This document shows positions 36,893 to 46,252 of a DNA stretch of 64,000 bases, one piece after another (within the stretch, counting starts at the first letter, position 1; each line of letters starts with the position of its first letter). A program made the translations under genes and the position numbers. The notes beneath the pieces were generated by a model, which did not search any database, was not told the DNA's origin, and saw only the letters and a program-made list of their open reading frames with translations. The DNA is from Microbulbifer marinus (lineage in GTDB: Bacteria > Pseudomonadota > Gammaproteobacteria > Pseudomonadales > Cellvibrionaceae), in contig NZ_FNQO01000002.1 of the NCBI RefSeq assembly GCF_900107725.1, forward strand, positions 496,001-560,000, given 5' to 3'.

Positions 36893-38194
36893 ATGCTGGA
36901 TCGCAGTATCGGCGAGTTCTCGCGCTTTGTAGTCATCGCCCTCGGCTGCACCATCTTCGGCTTCGCGACTGACAACTGGCAACTGGCACTGTTGCTCGCT
37001 CTGGCCGTCTACCTGGTGTGGATTTTCTGGCAGCAGAGCCGCTTCAACCGCTGGCTGGCCAACGGCCGCCGCGGCCCGGCGCCCACCGCCTTCGGTATCT
37101 GGGGCGAAATCTCCGACGACTTCTACCGTCTGCAGCGCCGTCACCGGCGCGAGAAACAGAAGCTACACGCGATGCTGCGCCGGGTGCAGGACAGCACCAG
37201 TGCACTGCGCGAGGGCATAGTGGCGCTGGAGGACGATGGCAATCTGGCCTGGTGGAACCCCGCCGCCGGCGAACTGCTCGGCCTGCAGCCCGAGGACGCC
37301 GGCCAGCCGCTGATCAACTTCGTGCGCGATCCCGGCTTTGTCAGTTATATGCACCGCCGGGATCAGGGCGCACGCGAGCCGCTGACTCTACCGGCACCGC
37401 GCAACGATGCGCGCATCCTGCAGCTGGAGGTGACCCGCTACGGCCAGGACGAAGCACTGGTCATCGTTCGCGATATCACCCGCCTGCACAACCTGGAACA
37501 GATGCGCCGCGACTTCGTCGCCAATGTGTCCCACGAATTGCGCACACCGCTGACCGTGATTGCCGGCTACCTGGAAACCCTGGAGGGCAGCGGCCAGGCA
37601 CCGCAGGGCTGGCAGCGTCCGCTGACGCAGATGCGCGAGCAGACCGCGCGCATGACGACACTTGTCAACGACCTGCTGCTACTCGCACGGCTGGAGACCT
37701 CGGAGCGCGACAGCGGCCGCGAACAGGTTGCGGTGGGCGAACTGATGGCGAGGGTCGCGCAGGAGGCGCGCAGCCTCAGTGGCGGGCGCCACGAGATCCG
37801 TGTCGACTGTACGCAGGACGCCACCATCACCGGCGACGCCACGGAGTTGCACAGCGCCTTCGCCAACCTGGTCCTGAATGCGGTGCGGTACAGCCCGGCA
37901 GGCGGCCCGATACAGCTGCGCTGGTGGGTCGATCAGCGCGGCGGTCACTTCGCCGTCAAGGACAGCGGTATCGGGATCGATCCGATCCATATCCCGCGAC
38001 TGACCGAGCGCTTCTATCGCGTCGACGCCGGCCGCTCCCGCGACAGCGGCGGCACCGGTCTCGGCCTGGCCATCGTCAAGCATGTGCTGTTGCGCCACAG
38101 CGCCGAGATGAGTGTCGACAGCACGCCGGGACACGGCAGCACCTTTACCCTGCATTTCCCACCGCGCAAGCTCGGCACTGCCGCCACCGCCTGA
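36893..38194 (+). CDS. phoR: Phosphate regulon sensor histidine kinase PhoR
   Basis: A 433-residue kinase. Two membrane helices (about 10-46) have almost no periplasmic loop, as known for PhoR, which senses through the Pst/PhoU complex. Then a PAS domain (about 95-195), HisKA with the phospho-accepting His214 (NVSHELRTPL), and HATPase_c with NAVRYSP, DSGIGID and GGTGLGLAI. The start is the ATG at 36893; no strong ribosome site is visible. Downstream are minus-strand genes. Confidence 0.96.
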   Translation: MLDRSIGEFSRFVVIALGCTIFGFATDNWQLALLLALAVYLVWIFWQQSRFNRWLANGRRGPAPTAFGIWGEISDDFYRLQRRHRREKQKLHAMLRRVQDSTSALREGIVALEDDGNLAWWNPAAGELLGLQPEDAGQPLINFVRDPGFVSYMHRRDQGAREPLTLPAPRNDARILQLEVTRYGQDEALVIVRDITRLHNLEQMRRDFVANVSHELRTPLTVIAGYLETLEGSGQAPQGWQRPLTQMREQTARMTTLVNDLLLLARLETSERDSGREQVAVGELMARVAQEARSLSGGRHEIRVDCTQDATITGDATELHSAFANLVLNAVRYSPAGGPIQLRWWVDQRGGHFAVKDSGIGIDPIHIPRLTERFYRVDAGRSRDSGGTGLGLAIVKHVLLRHSAEMSVDSTPGHGSTFTLHFPPRKLGTAATA

Positions 38195-38228
38195 GCCTAG
38201 CCTGCAGCCCCAATCAGCGCGGCGCTGA

Positions 38229-38588
38229 TTACTCCAGCTCGTTCAGCACTACTTCTTCGCCGTTCCTGGTGTAGGTTACCTTGGTGCCTTCGCTGACCGC
38301 GTTGCACTGGCGGCGCAGGGTTATGTGGTGCAGCTGCAAGTCGCCGTCGCGCACCAGCAGGTGTTCGCGACCGTCGTCGTCCACCGGCAGCGAATCGGCG
38401 CCGACCAGCGCATCGCGCAGCGCGCGCAGACGCGGCATGTCGCGATAGCGATCCAGGTCGTTGGAGAGCCGCTTCTTCATGCGCTCGCTCTCGTGCAGCG
38501 CGGCCGCGGTCTCGCGGTATTTGGCAAAGAAAAACACCGCGGCAATTGCAAATGCCATAACTACCGCCGTCTCGAACCATGCTGGCAT
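38229..38588 (-). CDS. Small single-pass membrane protein, unknown
   Basis: 119 residues, with one membrane helix near the N-terminus (about 6-22, TAVVMAFAIAAVFFFA), a charged, probably coiled helical stretch (about 28-55) and a small beta-rich cytosolic tail. No family recognised. It starts one base away from the stop of the upstream methyltransferase gene, so it probably belongs to the yaaA-methyltransferase transcript. Confidence 0.65.
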   Translation of the reverse strand: MPAWFETAVVMAFAIAAVFFFAKYRETAAALHESERMKKRLSNDLDRYRDMPRLRALRDALVGADSLPVDDDGREHLLVRDGDLQLHHITLRRQCNAVSEGTKVTYTRNGEEVVLNELE

Positions 38589-38589
38589 A

Positions 38590-39201
38590 TCAACTCCTCT
38601 CCATCTTCTTGCGCCAGACCACCAGTTGATTATTGGCCGGCAGGTAATTCAGTTCTTCGCGCACCAGCCCCGCACCCACAGCCAACTGGTCCAGCCACTC
38701 CAGGTCGCGGATACCGCTGGCGGGATCGCGTTCCTTCAGCCACAGGTCGAAGTCCGCATTGCCGGGGCCGATATACTGACCGGCAATTTTCATCGGCCCG
38801 TACACCAGCAACAGCCCACCGGGCTGCAATACCAGCGGCAGTTTTTCGAAAAAATGTCGCACCGACTCGGCGGACATAATGTGCAGGGTATTAGCGCTAA
38901 AAATAGTGTCGACGCTAAGTGACGGCCAATCGCCATCGACATCCAGCTCGAGCGGTTCGGGCAGATTTGCCGCCGGCTCCTGGGCGAGCCAGGCGCGGAT
39001 GCCGGGCAGGTTTTCGGCGCGATCGGACGTCTGCCAGATCAGCTGCGGCAGTCGCGGCGCAAAGTAGACCGCGTGCTGACCGGTGCCGCTGCCGATTTCG
39101 AGTACGCTGCGGCTTTCGCTCAACAGGCGCTGCAGATGCTCGAATATCGGCCCGCGGTTGCGCGCGCAGGACGGTGCATCCGGCAGCTCCGGGGTGCTCA
39201 T
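38590..39201 (-). CDS. DUF938-type SAM-dependent methyltransferase
   Basis: A 203-residue protein with the class I methyltransferase motif [17 protein letters not shown] (about 33-48). The DUF938 hallmarks are the N-terminal [20 protein letters not shown] (about 101-110) and [19 protein letters not shown]. The substrate is unknown. Its start overlaps the yaaA stop (ATGA), indicating translational coupling. Confidence 0.88.
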   Translation of the reverse strand: MSTPELPDAPSCARNRGPIFEHLQRLLSESRSVLEIGSGTGQHAVYFAPRLPQLIWQTSDRAENLPGIRAWLAQEPAANLPEPLELDVDGDWPSLSVDTIFSANTLHIMSAESVRHFFEKLPLVLQPGGLLLVYGPMKIAGQYIGPGNADFDLWLKERDPASGIRDLEWLDQLAVGAGLVREELNYLPANNQLVVWRKKMERS

Positions 39202-39983
39202 GATGCCTCCGGCACCTCGTCGCGGGTAAAGACCCAGTCGTTGCCCTTGGACAGGTCGGCGTTGTAGCAGTAGCCGGCAACATCGAAGTTTTTCAGTTCC
39301 TCGGCCTTTTTAACCCGCTGATCGATGGCCCAGCGGCTCATCATGCCGCGCGCCTTCTTAGCAAAGAAACTGATCATCTTGTACTGACCGTTTTTCAAGT
39401 CCTTGAAGTGCGGGGTGATGATGTCCGCCTCCAGCGCCTTCGGCTGCACCGACTTGAAGTATTCATTGGACGCCAGGTTCACCAGCTCGCGACTCTTCAG
39501 GCTGCGTAGCTGTTCGTTGAGCGCCAGGGTGATCTTATCGCCCCAGAATTCGTACAGGTTTTTGCCGCGCGCATTCGCAAACTTGGTGCCCATCTCCAGT
39601 CGATAGGGCTGCATCAGGTCCAGTGGCCGCAACAGACCGTACAGGCCGGACAGCATGCGCAGGTGCTTTTGCGCAAAGGCGAAATCTCGCTTGCCCATGG
39701 TCTCGGCTTCGAGGCCGGTATAGACGTCGCCCTTGAAGGCGAGCAGGGCGGGGCGGGCATTCTTGTCGCTGAAGGGCCGCTTCCACTGCTGGAAGCGGTC
39801 GTAGTTCAGCACGCCCAACTTGTCGGAGATCTTCATCAGGCTGGAGATCTGCTGCGGACTCAGCTCACGCAGTTCCTTGATCAGCGCCGCGGATTCCTTC
39901 AGGAAATCCGGCTGCGTGGTGTCCAGCGCGGGGATTTCACTGTCGTAGTCGAGGGTCTTGGCCGGGGAGATAACTATCAGCAT
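39198..39983 (-). CDS. yaaA: Peroxide stress protein YaaA
   Basis: A 261-residue UPF0246/YaaA family protein with the standard start [13 protein letters not shown], the [17 protein letters not shown] region, [12 protein letters not shown] and [22 protein letters not shown]. In E. coli YaaA lowers free iron during peroxide stress and has DNA-binding activity. It heads a small minus-strand cluster with the DUF938 gene (4-base overlap). Confidence 0.95.
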   Translation of the reverse strand: MLIVISPAKTLDYDSEIPALDTTQPDFLKESAALIKELRELSPQQISSLMKISDKLGVLNYDRFQQWKRPFSDKNARPALLAFKGDVYTGLEAETMGKRDFAFAQKHLRMLSGLYGLLRPLDLMQPYRLEMGTKFANARGKNLYEFWGDKITLALNEQLRSLKSRELVNLASNEYFKSVQPKALEADIITPHFKDLKNGQYKMISFFAKKARGMMSRWAIDQRVKKAEELKNFDVAGYCYNADLSKGNDWVFTRDEVPEAS

Positions 39984-40053
39984 GTCGTCTTCTTTCAGTG
40001 ATAAAAGGATCTTCGCTATTCCGGCTTCGCCGGGGTGGCGGCAGAGAAGTTAC

Positions 40054-40533
40054 TTATTCCGGTTTCAGGATATCCTGCCACCAGTTCAGCGGTGTCTGGC
40101 CGTCCTGGGGGTCGTAGACATTGCCGTAGTACCAGACACTGTTGGCGCCGTCACAGACGCTGTTGAGAATCTGTTCTATCTTGTCGAAGCCGCAGCTGAC
40201 ATGGATCGAGTACACCAGCAACCGCGGCGTCTCCATATCCAGTTCACCGCCGAGCTTTTCCAGCTGCGGTGTCAGCCGATCCGAGAGCTCGACGCTGTCG
40301 CCGCGGCAGAAGACCCGTATCGCCAGGTTGCCGGAGCGCTTCAGCAGCTCGAACTGCTGGTTATCCTTATCCACCTTGATGGTGTCGCCGCTGGCGATGC
40401 CCTTGATAAACGCCGGCGAGCGCACCAGCTGGCAGCTGTCGTCCTCGTTGATACGCACCTGCAGCCGCTCCACCACCGGTTCGCCATCCGGACTGGTACC
40501 GGCAAATAATTCGATAACCTGGAGTGCCGTCAT
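40054..40533 (-). CDS. DUF4265-like protein
   Basis: A 159-residue soluble protein. The N-terminal half has the pattern of DUF4265 (EPVVERLQVRINEDDSCQLVRSPAFIKGIASGDTIKVD), a mixed beta fold, and the rest predicts an alpha/beta ferredoxin-like part (LLVYSIHVSCGFDKIEQIL). Function unknown. It is divergent from the M48 protease gene (81 bases). Confidence 0.7.
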   Translation of the reverse strand: MTALQVIELFAGTSPDGEPVVERLQVRINEDDSCQLVRSPAFIKGIASGDTIKVDKDNQQFELLKRSGNLAIRVFCRGDSVELSDRLTPQLEKLGGELDMETPRLLVYSIHVSCGFDKIEQILNSVCDGANSVWYYGNVYDPQDGQTPLNWWQDILKPE

Positions 40534-40614
40534 AACCTCGCTCTCCCCTGAACCGGGTATTGGTTGTGTACAATGGGTGATCGTAAAAACTGAGCATTAT
40601 ACAGGGAGGAGGCG

Positions 40615-41901
40615 ATGATCTCGCGCGCGCTTAAATTCTCTACCGCCACAGTCGGCTTGGCCGCAGCACTGCTCGCCGGCTGTGCGGTCAATCCGGTTAC
40701 CGGCGAGAAGGAGCTGTCACTGATGTCACCCGGCCAGGAACTGGCGCTGGGCGAGCAGCAGTACCCGGTCAACCAACAGCAGCAGGGCGGTCAGTACGCG
40801 ATCGACCCGGCGCTGCAGGACTATGTAAACCGCGTCGGCCAGAAGCTGGCGAGGGTATCCGATCAGCCGCAACTCCCGTATGAATTCGTCGTGCTGAACA
40901 ACTCGGTGCCGAACGCCTGGGCGCTGCCCGGCGGCAAGATCGCGGTCAACCGGGGCCTGCTGGTACTGCTGGAGGACGAGGCCGAACTGGCGGCCGTGCT
41001 CGGCCACGAAATCGTGCACGCCGCTGCGCGCCACTCCGCCGCCGCTATGTCGCAGCAGCAGGTACTGGGGGCCGGCCTCGCCGTGCTCGGTGCCGCTACC
41101 AAGGAAACCGCCTATGGCGATCTGGTGACACTCGGCGGCCAGCTGGGCGGTACCGCGTATATCGCCCGCTACGGTCGCAGCAACGAACTGGAGTCGGACA
41201 AGTACGGCATGAAGTACATGGCCGCCGCCGGTTACGATCCGCAGGGCGCCGTGCGGTTGCAGCGCAAATTCGTCGAGCTATCCAAGGGCAAGCAGGCCGG
41301 CGGCCTCGAGGCGCTGTTCGCCAGCCACCCACCATCGCAGGCGCGCGTCGATGCGAATATCGAACACGCGAAACAGCTGGCGAAGGGCGGCGCAACCAAC
41401 CGCGCCGCCTACCAGAAAGCCATAGCGCAGCTGAAGCGCGACGCCGACGCCTACAAGAGCTACGACGATGCGATGGCAGCCATCAACGACAAGCAGTACG
41501 ACCGAGCGTTGACCCTGGTGCGCCAGGCGCAAAGACAGCAGCCGAAAGAGGCCTCATTCTACGCACTCGAGGGCGACCTGCTGGCCCACCAGAAGCAGTA
41601 CCAGAGTGCCCACACTGCCTACGACCGTGCAGTGCAGAAGAATCCGTCGCTGTTCTCGCACTGGCTCAAGCGCGGCATGGTTGCCGCGCAGCTGAACAAC
41701 TACACGGCGGCGGAGCGGGATCTGAACCGTTCGCTGCGCTACCTGGAAACGCCGCACGCCCACTACTACCTCGGGCAGGTGTACGAAAAACAGGGCAATG
41801 TGAAAAATGCCTACAGTCACTACCAGACCGCCGCCAGCGCCGGCGGGGATATCGGCAGCAAGGCGCAGGCGCGCATGCAGGCAATAACGAACAAGGGGTA
41901 A
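40615..41901 (+). CDS. M48 family metalloprotease lipoprotein with TPR repeats
   Basis: A 428-residue protein. Signal peptide with lipobox LLAGC, lipid-modified Cys at about 23. An M48 peptidase domain (about 30-260) has the zinc motif HEIVH (about 130-134) and a downstream ELESDKYG third-ligand segment. The C-terminal region (about 270-425) has helical pairs resembling TPR units (SFYALEGDLLAHQKQYQSAHTAYDRAV, HYYLGQVYEKQGNVKNAYSHY). It resembles BepA/YfgC-type envelope proteases that act on outer-membrane protein assembly. It ends in a strong bidirectional terminator. Confidence 0.92.
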   Translation: MISRALKFSTATVGLAAALLAGCAVNPVTGEKELSLMSPGQELALGEQQYPVNQQQQGGQYAIDPALQDYVNRVGQKLARVSDQPQLPYEFVVLNNSVPNAWALPGGKIAVNRGLLVLLEDEAELAAVLGHEIVHAAARHSAAAMSQQQVLGAGLAVLGAATKETAYGDLVTLGGQLGGTAYIARYGRSNELESDKYGMKYMAAAGYDPQGAVRLQRKFVELSKGKQAGGLEALFASHPPSQARVDANIEHAKQLAKGGATNRAAYQKAIAQLKRDADAYKSYDDAMAAINDKQYDRALTLVRQAQRQQPKEASFYALEGDLLAHQKQYQSAHTAYDRAVQKNPSLFSHWLKRGMVAAQLNNYTAAERDLNRSLRYLETPHAHYYLGQVYEKQGNVKNAYSHYQTAASAGGDIGSKAQARMQAITNKG

Positions 41902-41928
41902 CAGCTGTCCCCGAGTGATTCGCCAATA

Positions 41929-41955
41929 AAAAAGGGCCGCTAAGCGGCCCTTTTT
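41929..41955. terminator. Bidirectional rho-independent terminator
   Basis: AAAAAGGGCCGC-TAA-GCGGCCCTTTTT forms a 12-bp stem flanked by A and T runs, serving the convergent M48 protease and porin-like genes. Confidence 0.92.
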
Positions 41956-41977
41956 CGTTGTTGCTGACGCTGGCGGC

Positions 41978-42781
41978 TTACAGCTGCACGGTCAGGCCGA
42001 GGGAGAATACGTCCACATCGTCGAACTCGGTGTTGGAGCCGTAGGCGACCTTGGCTGCAACATTGCGGTTGAAGAAATGCGTCGCATTCAGCTCGTAGCT
42101 GTCGGCGTCGTCATAACCGAAGCCGACAGAGGAGTTCTGGTTGAAATAGAACTCGACGTTACCGGCCCAGAACAGGTCGGTGTTGTCGGTGTCGTTGACA
42201 GAAACTTCCGCAGCCAGGTACTGGCCACCGGCAAACTGGGTGAAGTACTTGGAAGAAACGGTCTTGCTGTCGAGATCGTCGTCGACGGAAACGTCGAAGC
42301 CGATATAGTCGGTGCCGTTCAACTGATGGTTGTAGCGCGCGTTGACAAACAGTTGGTTGTCCGCGTCTTCAACGTCGACGGCTTCCAGTGACATCAGGAA
42401 GTTCGGGGTAAACAGGTAGCCCAGGGAAGCGGACACCATATCCGCGCCGTCGGACTCCACCATGGCGCCACCGACGACAAAGCCGTTCGCGGCAAAGTAC
42501 TCGCCGCCGACAACCAGGCTGTCGCTATCGCCAAAGTCGCTGTCGGCATAGCTGTAGCCACCGAAAATATTGGTGACCTTGTTGATGTATTCGAATTCCT
42601 TCAGCGGGCCCAGAGTTTCCTTGGGTGCGAAGTAGTAGGTGCTGCCGATCAGAAACTGGTCGATATCGGTAAATCCGGTATCGGCCTGAATATATTCAGC
42701 TTCGGTGATGGAGGTGTATTGCTCCGCGGCGGCGGTCGCGGAGAGCAGCATCAGCGGCAGGGCTGCAAATTTAAACTTCAT
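41978..42781 (-). CDS. Outer-membrane porin-like beta-barrel protein
   Basis: About 267 residues from the ATG at 42781, which begins the signal peptide MKFKFAALPLMLLSATAAA. The mature protein is acidic, with alternating beta-strand patterns and aromatic girdles (YFAPKETLG, GGYSYADSDFG, LGYLFTPNFLMSL) and a final strand (DDVDVFSLGLTVQL). This suggests a small barrel, but no family motif was recognised and the solute is unknown. The Asp-rich loops look like a marine porin. Confidence 0.65.
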   Translation of the reverse strand: MKFKFAALPLMLLSATAAAEQYTSITEAEYIQADTGFTDIDQFLIGSTYYFAPKETLGPLKEFEYINKVTNIFGGYSYADSDFGDSDSLVVGGEYFAANGFVVGGAMVESDGADMVSASLGYLFTPNFLMSLEAVDVEDADNQLFVNARYNHQLNGTDYIGFDVSVDDDLDSKTVSSKYFTQFAGGQYLAAEVSVNDTDNTDLFWAGNVEFYFNQNSSVGFGYDDADSYELNATHFFNRNVAAKVAYGSNTEFDDVDVFSLGLTVQL

Positions 42782-42899
42782 TACAAAATCCTTGTTTGAC
42801 TTTAGTTCCACTAGGAGCCGCGGATTGTAATGATTTTTCCTGAACGGTAAATGAATTGGAAAAAATTTCTTTTAAAACGCGCCCGAGGTTGATTTTATT

Positions 42900-43226
42900 T
42901 CAGGTCGACGCGGCCGGCGGATGTACCACCCACGCCGGCTCCTCGAACTCGCCGAGCGGCCGCACCTCGACGAATGGCGCCGCGCTGCGAATGATTTCAT
43001 CGATCTTTGGGGTGTGCTCGGCTTCCATCGCATCTCTTTCCGCCTTGCTGCTCCAGCTGGCAATGGCGATCAACGTATTGGGATCACCGATTTTTCGATG
43101 CAGTTCGGTACCGCGGGCACCCGGCGCTTGCTGAATCAATTCCGACGCACGCACCCAGATATCCGCGTATTCCTCCGCTGTGTGGCCCTCCTTGATACGG
43201 ACCTCGAAGATATATTTCACCGCCAT
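42900..43226 (-). CDS. Antibiotic-biosynthesis-monooxygenase (ABM)-fold protein
   Basis: A 108-residue protein with a ferredoxin-like ABM pattern: KYIFEVRIKEGHTAEEYADIWVRASELIQ, then GTELHRKIGDPNTLIAIASWSSKAERDAME. Members act as small cofactor-independent oxygenases or as heme/quinone-related enzymes. Substrate unknown. Followed on the phoU side by a terminator-like hairpin. Confidence 0.8.
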   Translation of the reverse strand: MAVKYIFEVRIKEGHTAEEYADIWVRASELIQQAPGARGTELHRKIGDPNTLIAIASWSSKAERDAMEAEHTPKIDEIIRSAAPFVEVRPLGEFEEPAWVVHPPAAST

Positions 43227-43264
43227 GTCCTCCTTACTGATCTCTGCCCGGTTTCCACCTACAA

Positions 43265-43287
43265 AAAAGGCCGCTTAGAGCGGCCTT
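43265..43287. terminator. Hairpin with T-run between the ABM gene and phoU
   Basis: AAAGGCCGCT(TA)GAGCGGCCTTT-type stem of about 10 bp, with A residues before it and TCTATTTC after. It lies between the ABM start and the phoU stop, where it can end the pst-phoU transcript on the minus strand. Confidence 0.7.
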
Positions 43288-43320
43288 TCTATTTCATTCT
43301 AAGCGGCTGTACGTACCCGC

Positions 43321-44022
43321 TCAGAAATTTTTCAGGTTTTTCTCGTGACCGTGGCGAATATCGGCACCCTCGACCAGATAAACCACCTGCTCGCAGATAT
43401 TCTTGGCGTGGTCGCCGATGCGCTCCAGCGAGCGCAGTGACCAGAGCACATTGATCACCCGCGAAATGCTGCGCGGATCTTCCATCATATAGGTGATCAG
43501 CTCGCGTACCGCGGTACGATAGTCCATGTCGACCTGCTCGTCTTCGGCCAGGGTTGCCATCGCCGAGGCCACATCGAAGCGCGTATAGGCATCGAGGGCG
43601 TCGTTGAGCATCTTGCGCACGGCATTGGCGATATGGCGAATCTCGGTGTAGCCGCGCGGCGAGGTACCCTCGTCGGTCAGGGCGATAGCCATCTTGGCAA
43701 TCTTGCTGGCCTCGTCACCGATTCGCTCCAGGTCGCGGGCGATGCGGGTCACCGACAGCACCATGCGCAGGTCGGACGCGGCCGGCTGGCGCTTGGCGAT
43801 GATCAGCGTCGCGTGCTCGTCCAGCGCCATCTCGCGCCTGTCGATCTCCTCTTCGATGTGCAGGACCTTCTCCGCCAGCTCGCTGTCGGCGTTGGCCAGC
43901 GCGTCCACCGCATCGGCCACCTGGCGGGCGACCATGCCGCCCATTTCCAGCATCTCGGTCTTGATGCTTTCCAAGTCCTCGTTGAATTGGCGGGAGATAT
44001 GTTGATCGAAATGCATTTCCAT
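43321..44022 (-). CDS. phoU: Phosphate signalling protein PhoU
   Basis: A 233-residue protein with two helical-bundle repeats. Metal/acidic motifs are visible at ERIGDEASKIA (about 108-118) and ERIGDHAKNICEQVVYLV (about 205-222), typical of PhoU. It links the PstSCAB transporter to PhoR to repress the Pho regulon when phosphate is abundant. Last gene of the pst operon, 16 bases after pstB. Confidence 0.97.
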   Translation of the reverse strand: MEMHFDQHISRQFNEDLESIKTEMLEMGGMVARQVADAVDALANADSELAEKVLHIEEEIDRREMALDEHATLIIAKRQPAASDLRMVLSVTRIARDLERIGDEASKIAKMAIALTDEGTSPRGYTEIRHIANAVRKMLNDALDAYTRFDVASAMATLAEDEQVDMDYRTAVRELITYMMEDPRSISRVINVLWSLRSLERIGDHAKNICEQVVYLVEGADIRHGHEKNLKNF

Positions 44023-44038
44023 AATGTTCTCCCTCTGA

Positions 44039-44917
44039 TCAGCCGAAGCGGCCGGTGATGTAGGCCTCGGTCAATTCGTGCTGCGGATTAGTAAACACGG
44101 TTTCGGTATCGTTCACTTCCACCAAGTGGCCGAGGTGGAAGTAGGCGGTGCGCTGACTCACGCGCGCAGCCTGTTGCATCGAGTGGGTGACGATGGCGAT
44201 GGTGTAGTTCTCGCGCAGCTCGTCGATCAGCTCTTCGATGCGGGCGGTGGCAATCGGGTCCAGGGCCGAGCAGGGCTCGTCCATCAGGATCACTTCCGGG
44301 CTCACCGCAATGGCGCGGGCGATACACAGGCGCTGTTGCTGACCGCCGGAAAGGCCGGTGCCGGGCTTGTCGAGGCGGTCTTTCACTTCGTTCCACAGGC
44401 CGGCGCGACGCAGGCTGTTCTCGACAATTTCATCCAACTCCGCGCGGCGGCTGGCGATGCCGTGAATCTTCGGGCCATAGGCTACGTTGTCGTAGATGGA
44501 CTTCGGGAACGGATTCGGCTTCTGGAACACCATGCCGACCCGGGCGCGCAGCGGTACCACGTCGACCTTGGCTCCGTAGATCGGCTCGTCATCCAGGCTC
44601 AACTCACCCTCGACGCGACAGCCCTCGATGGTGTCATTCATCCGGTTCAGGCAGCGCAGGAAGGTGGACTTGCCGCAACCAGACGGACCGATCATCGCCA
44701 CCACTTCGTTGCGGCCGATATCCAGGCTCACATCGTGAATCGCCTGGGCCTCGCCGTAAAAAACGTTGACGTTGCGCATGCGCAGTTTGGCACTGTCGCA
44801 AAACGGCTTGCCAACAGTCTCGCGCACTTTGGTCTGGGTTCCCACTGTGTCTTGTTCCACCGCTTTGGGTTGGACCGGCTCTGCTTGGCCGGCGGCGTCC
44901 AGGGTCATGGTGTTCAT
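44039..44917 (-). CDS. pstB: Phosphate ABC transporter ATP-binding protein PstB
   Basis: A 292-residue ATPase with Walker [10 protein letters not shown] (about 77-85), signature LSGGQQQRL (about 190-198), Walker [14 protein letters not shown] (about 209-221) and the switch His in IVTHSM. The N-terminal 45 residues are an extra low-complexity leader before the usual start. It energises phosphate uptake with PstA/PstC in the inner membrane. Confidence 0.96.
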   Translation of the reverse strand: MNTMTLDAAGQAEPVQPKAVEQDTVGTQTKVRETVGKPFCDSAKLRMRNVNVFYGEAQAIHDVSLDIGRNEVVAMIGPSGCGKSTFLRCLNRMNDTIEGCRVEGELSLDDEPIYGAKVDVVPLRARVGMVFQKPNPFPKSIYDNVAYGPKIHGIASRRAELDEIVENSLRRAGLWNEVKDRLDKPGTGLSGGQQQRLCIARAIAVSPEVILMDEPCSALDPIATARIEELIDELRENYTIAIVTHSMQQAARVSQRTAYFHLGHLVEVNDTETVFTNPQHELTEAYITGRFG

Positions 44918-44950
44918 AAATAATCCCGTTATCTTAGCACCTGTGCTGGC

Positions 44951-46252
44951 TTACCAGCGGCGCTCGAGTTTCTTGCGCAGCAGCACTGCGCTGGCATTCA
45001 TTAGGATCAGGACGCTCAACAGCACCATGATCGCGGCAGAGGTGCGCTCGACGAAGGCACGCTCCGGGCTGTCGGCCCACAGGAAAATCTGCACCGGCAG
45101 CACCGTGGACGGATCGGTGATACCGCCCGGCACGTCGACGATAAACGCCACCATACCGATCATCAGCAGCGGTGCCGTCTCCCCCAGGGCTTGTGCCATA
45201 CCGATGATCGCGCCAGTGAGCATGCCTGGCATCGCCAGCGGCAGCACGTGGTGGAAGACCACCTGCATGCGTGACGCGCCCATGCCCATGGCTGCCTCGC
45301 GGATCGACGGCGGTACCGCCTTCAGCGCGGCGCGGCTGGAAATGATGATCGTCGGCAGTGTCATCAGCGTCAGCACCAGGCCGCCGACCAGCGGCGCCGA
45401 GCGCGGCAACTCGAAGAAGTTAATAAAGATCGCCAGGCCCAGCAGGCCGAACACGATGGACGGCACCGCGGCCAGGTTGTTGATGTTGACCTCGATCAGG
45501 TCGGTCCACCTGTTCTTCGGCGCGTACTCTTCGAGGTAGATAGCCGCGGCCACGCCGATCGGAAAGGACAGCGCCAATGTCACCAGCAGCGTGAACAGCG
45601 AGCCCATCAACGCGGCGCGGATACCGGCCTGTTCCGGCTCGCGGGAGTCGCCGTTGGTGAAGAAGGTGGTGTTAAAACGCTTTTTCAGTTCGCCGCTGGC
45701 CATCAGCTGCTCGATCCAGCCGGCCTTCTGGTCAGACGTGCGGCCGCGGAAGCCCTCCGCGGAATCGGACAGGCTCTTGACGAAGGTATCGACATCGTCG
45801 TCGGCGGTCAGCCATACGGTTTCCGTCTGGCCGAGCAGCTCCGGATTCGCCTCCAGGCGGTCGCGCAGCGTAAACGGCGCGCCCGTGGATACCAGACTGT
45901 AGAGTTCGCGCTTCTCGCTGCGACTGCTCGCCTCGGGGAAGCGTTCGCGCAGTGCCTCGCGGATCACACCGGTAAAGTTGGCCCAGGCCAGGCTCTCGTC
46001 GTCGACCTTGTCGATACCGAGTACCTGCTCGTCGTAGTGCACCCGCAGTTCGATTGCGCTCTGTACAAATGCACCACTGCCCTTGCTGATAATATCGGTG
46101 AACAGTACCAACACCGCGAGCATGCCGAAGGCGATACTGGCAATACCCAGGCCGCGGAAGATTTTTTCCTTGCGGTGACGGCTGGCCAGGCGCTGCTCGA
46201 TGCGCTCGCGCACCTGCTGCTGGGTTAATTTTGTTTGGCTCAGGTCAGTCAT
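44951..46252 (-). CDS. pstA: Phosphate ABC transporter permease PstA
   Basis: A 433-residue permease, longer than the E. coli form (about 300). A first membrane helix (about 33-52) is followed by a roughly 150-residue periplasmic insert (about 55-205), as in Pseudomonas-type PstA. The BPD_transp_1 domain then has about five helices and the EAA loop AAMGMGASRMQVVFHHVLPLAMPG (about 335-358). It overlaps pstC by 8 bases. Confidence 0.95.
   Translation of the reverse strand: MTDLSQTKLTQQQVRERIEQRLASRHRKEKIFRGLGIASIAFGMLAVLVLFTDIISKGSGAFVQSAIELRVHYDEQVLGIDKVDDESLAWANFTGVIREALRERFPEASSRSEKRELYSLVSTGAPFTLRDRLEANPELLGQTETVWLTADDDVDTFVKSLSDSAEGFRGRTSDQKAGWIEQLMASGELKKRFNTTFFTNGDSREPEQAGIRAALMGSLFTLLVTLALSFPIGVAAAIYLEEYAPKNRWTDLIEVNINNLAAVPSIVFGLLGLAIFINFFELPRSAPLVGGLVLTLMTLPTIIISSRAALKAVPPSIREAAMGMGASRMQVVFHHVLPLAMPGMLTGAIIGMAQALGETAPLLMIGMVAFIVDVPGGITDPSTVLPVQIFLWADSPERAFVERTSAAIMVLLSVLILMNASAVLLRKKLERRW

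Noticed and set aside
37018..38274. 418-residue frame overlapping phoR
   Set aside because: A shadow frame of a well-supported histidine kinase.
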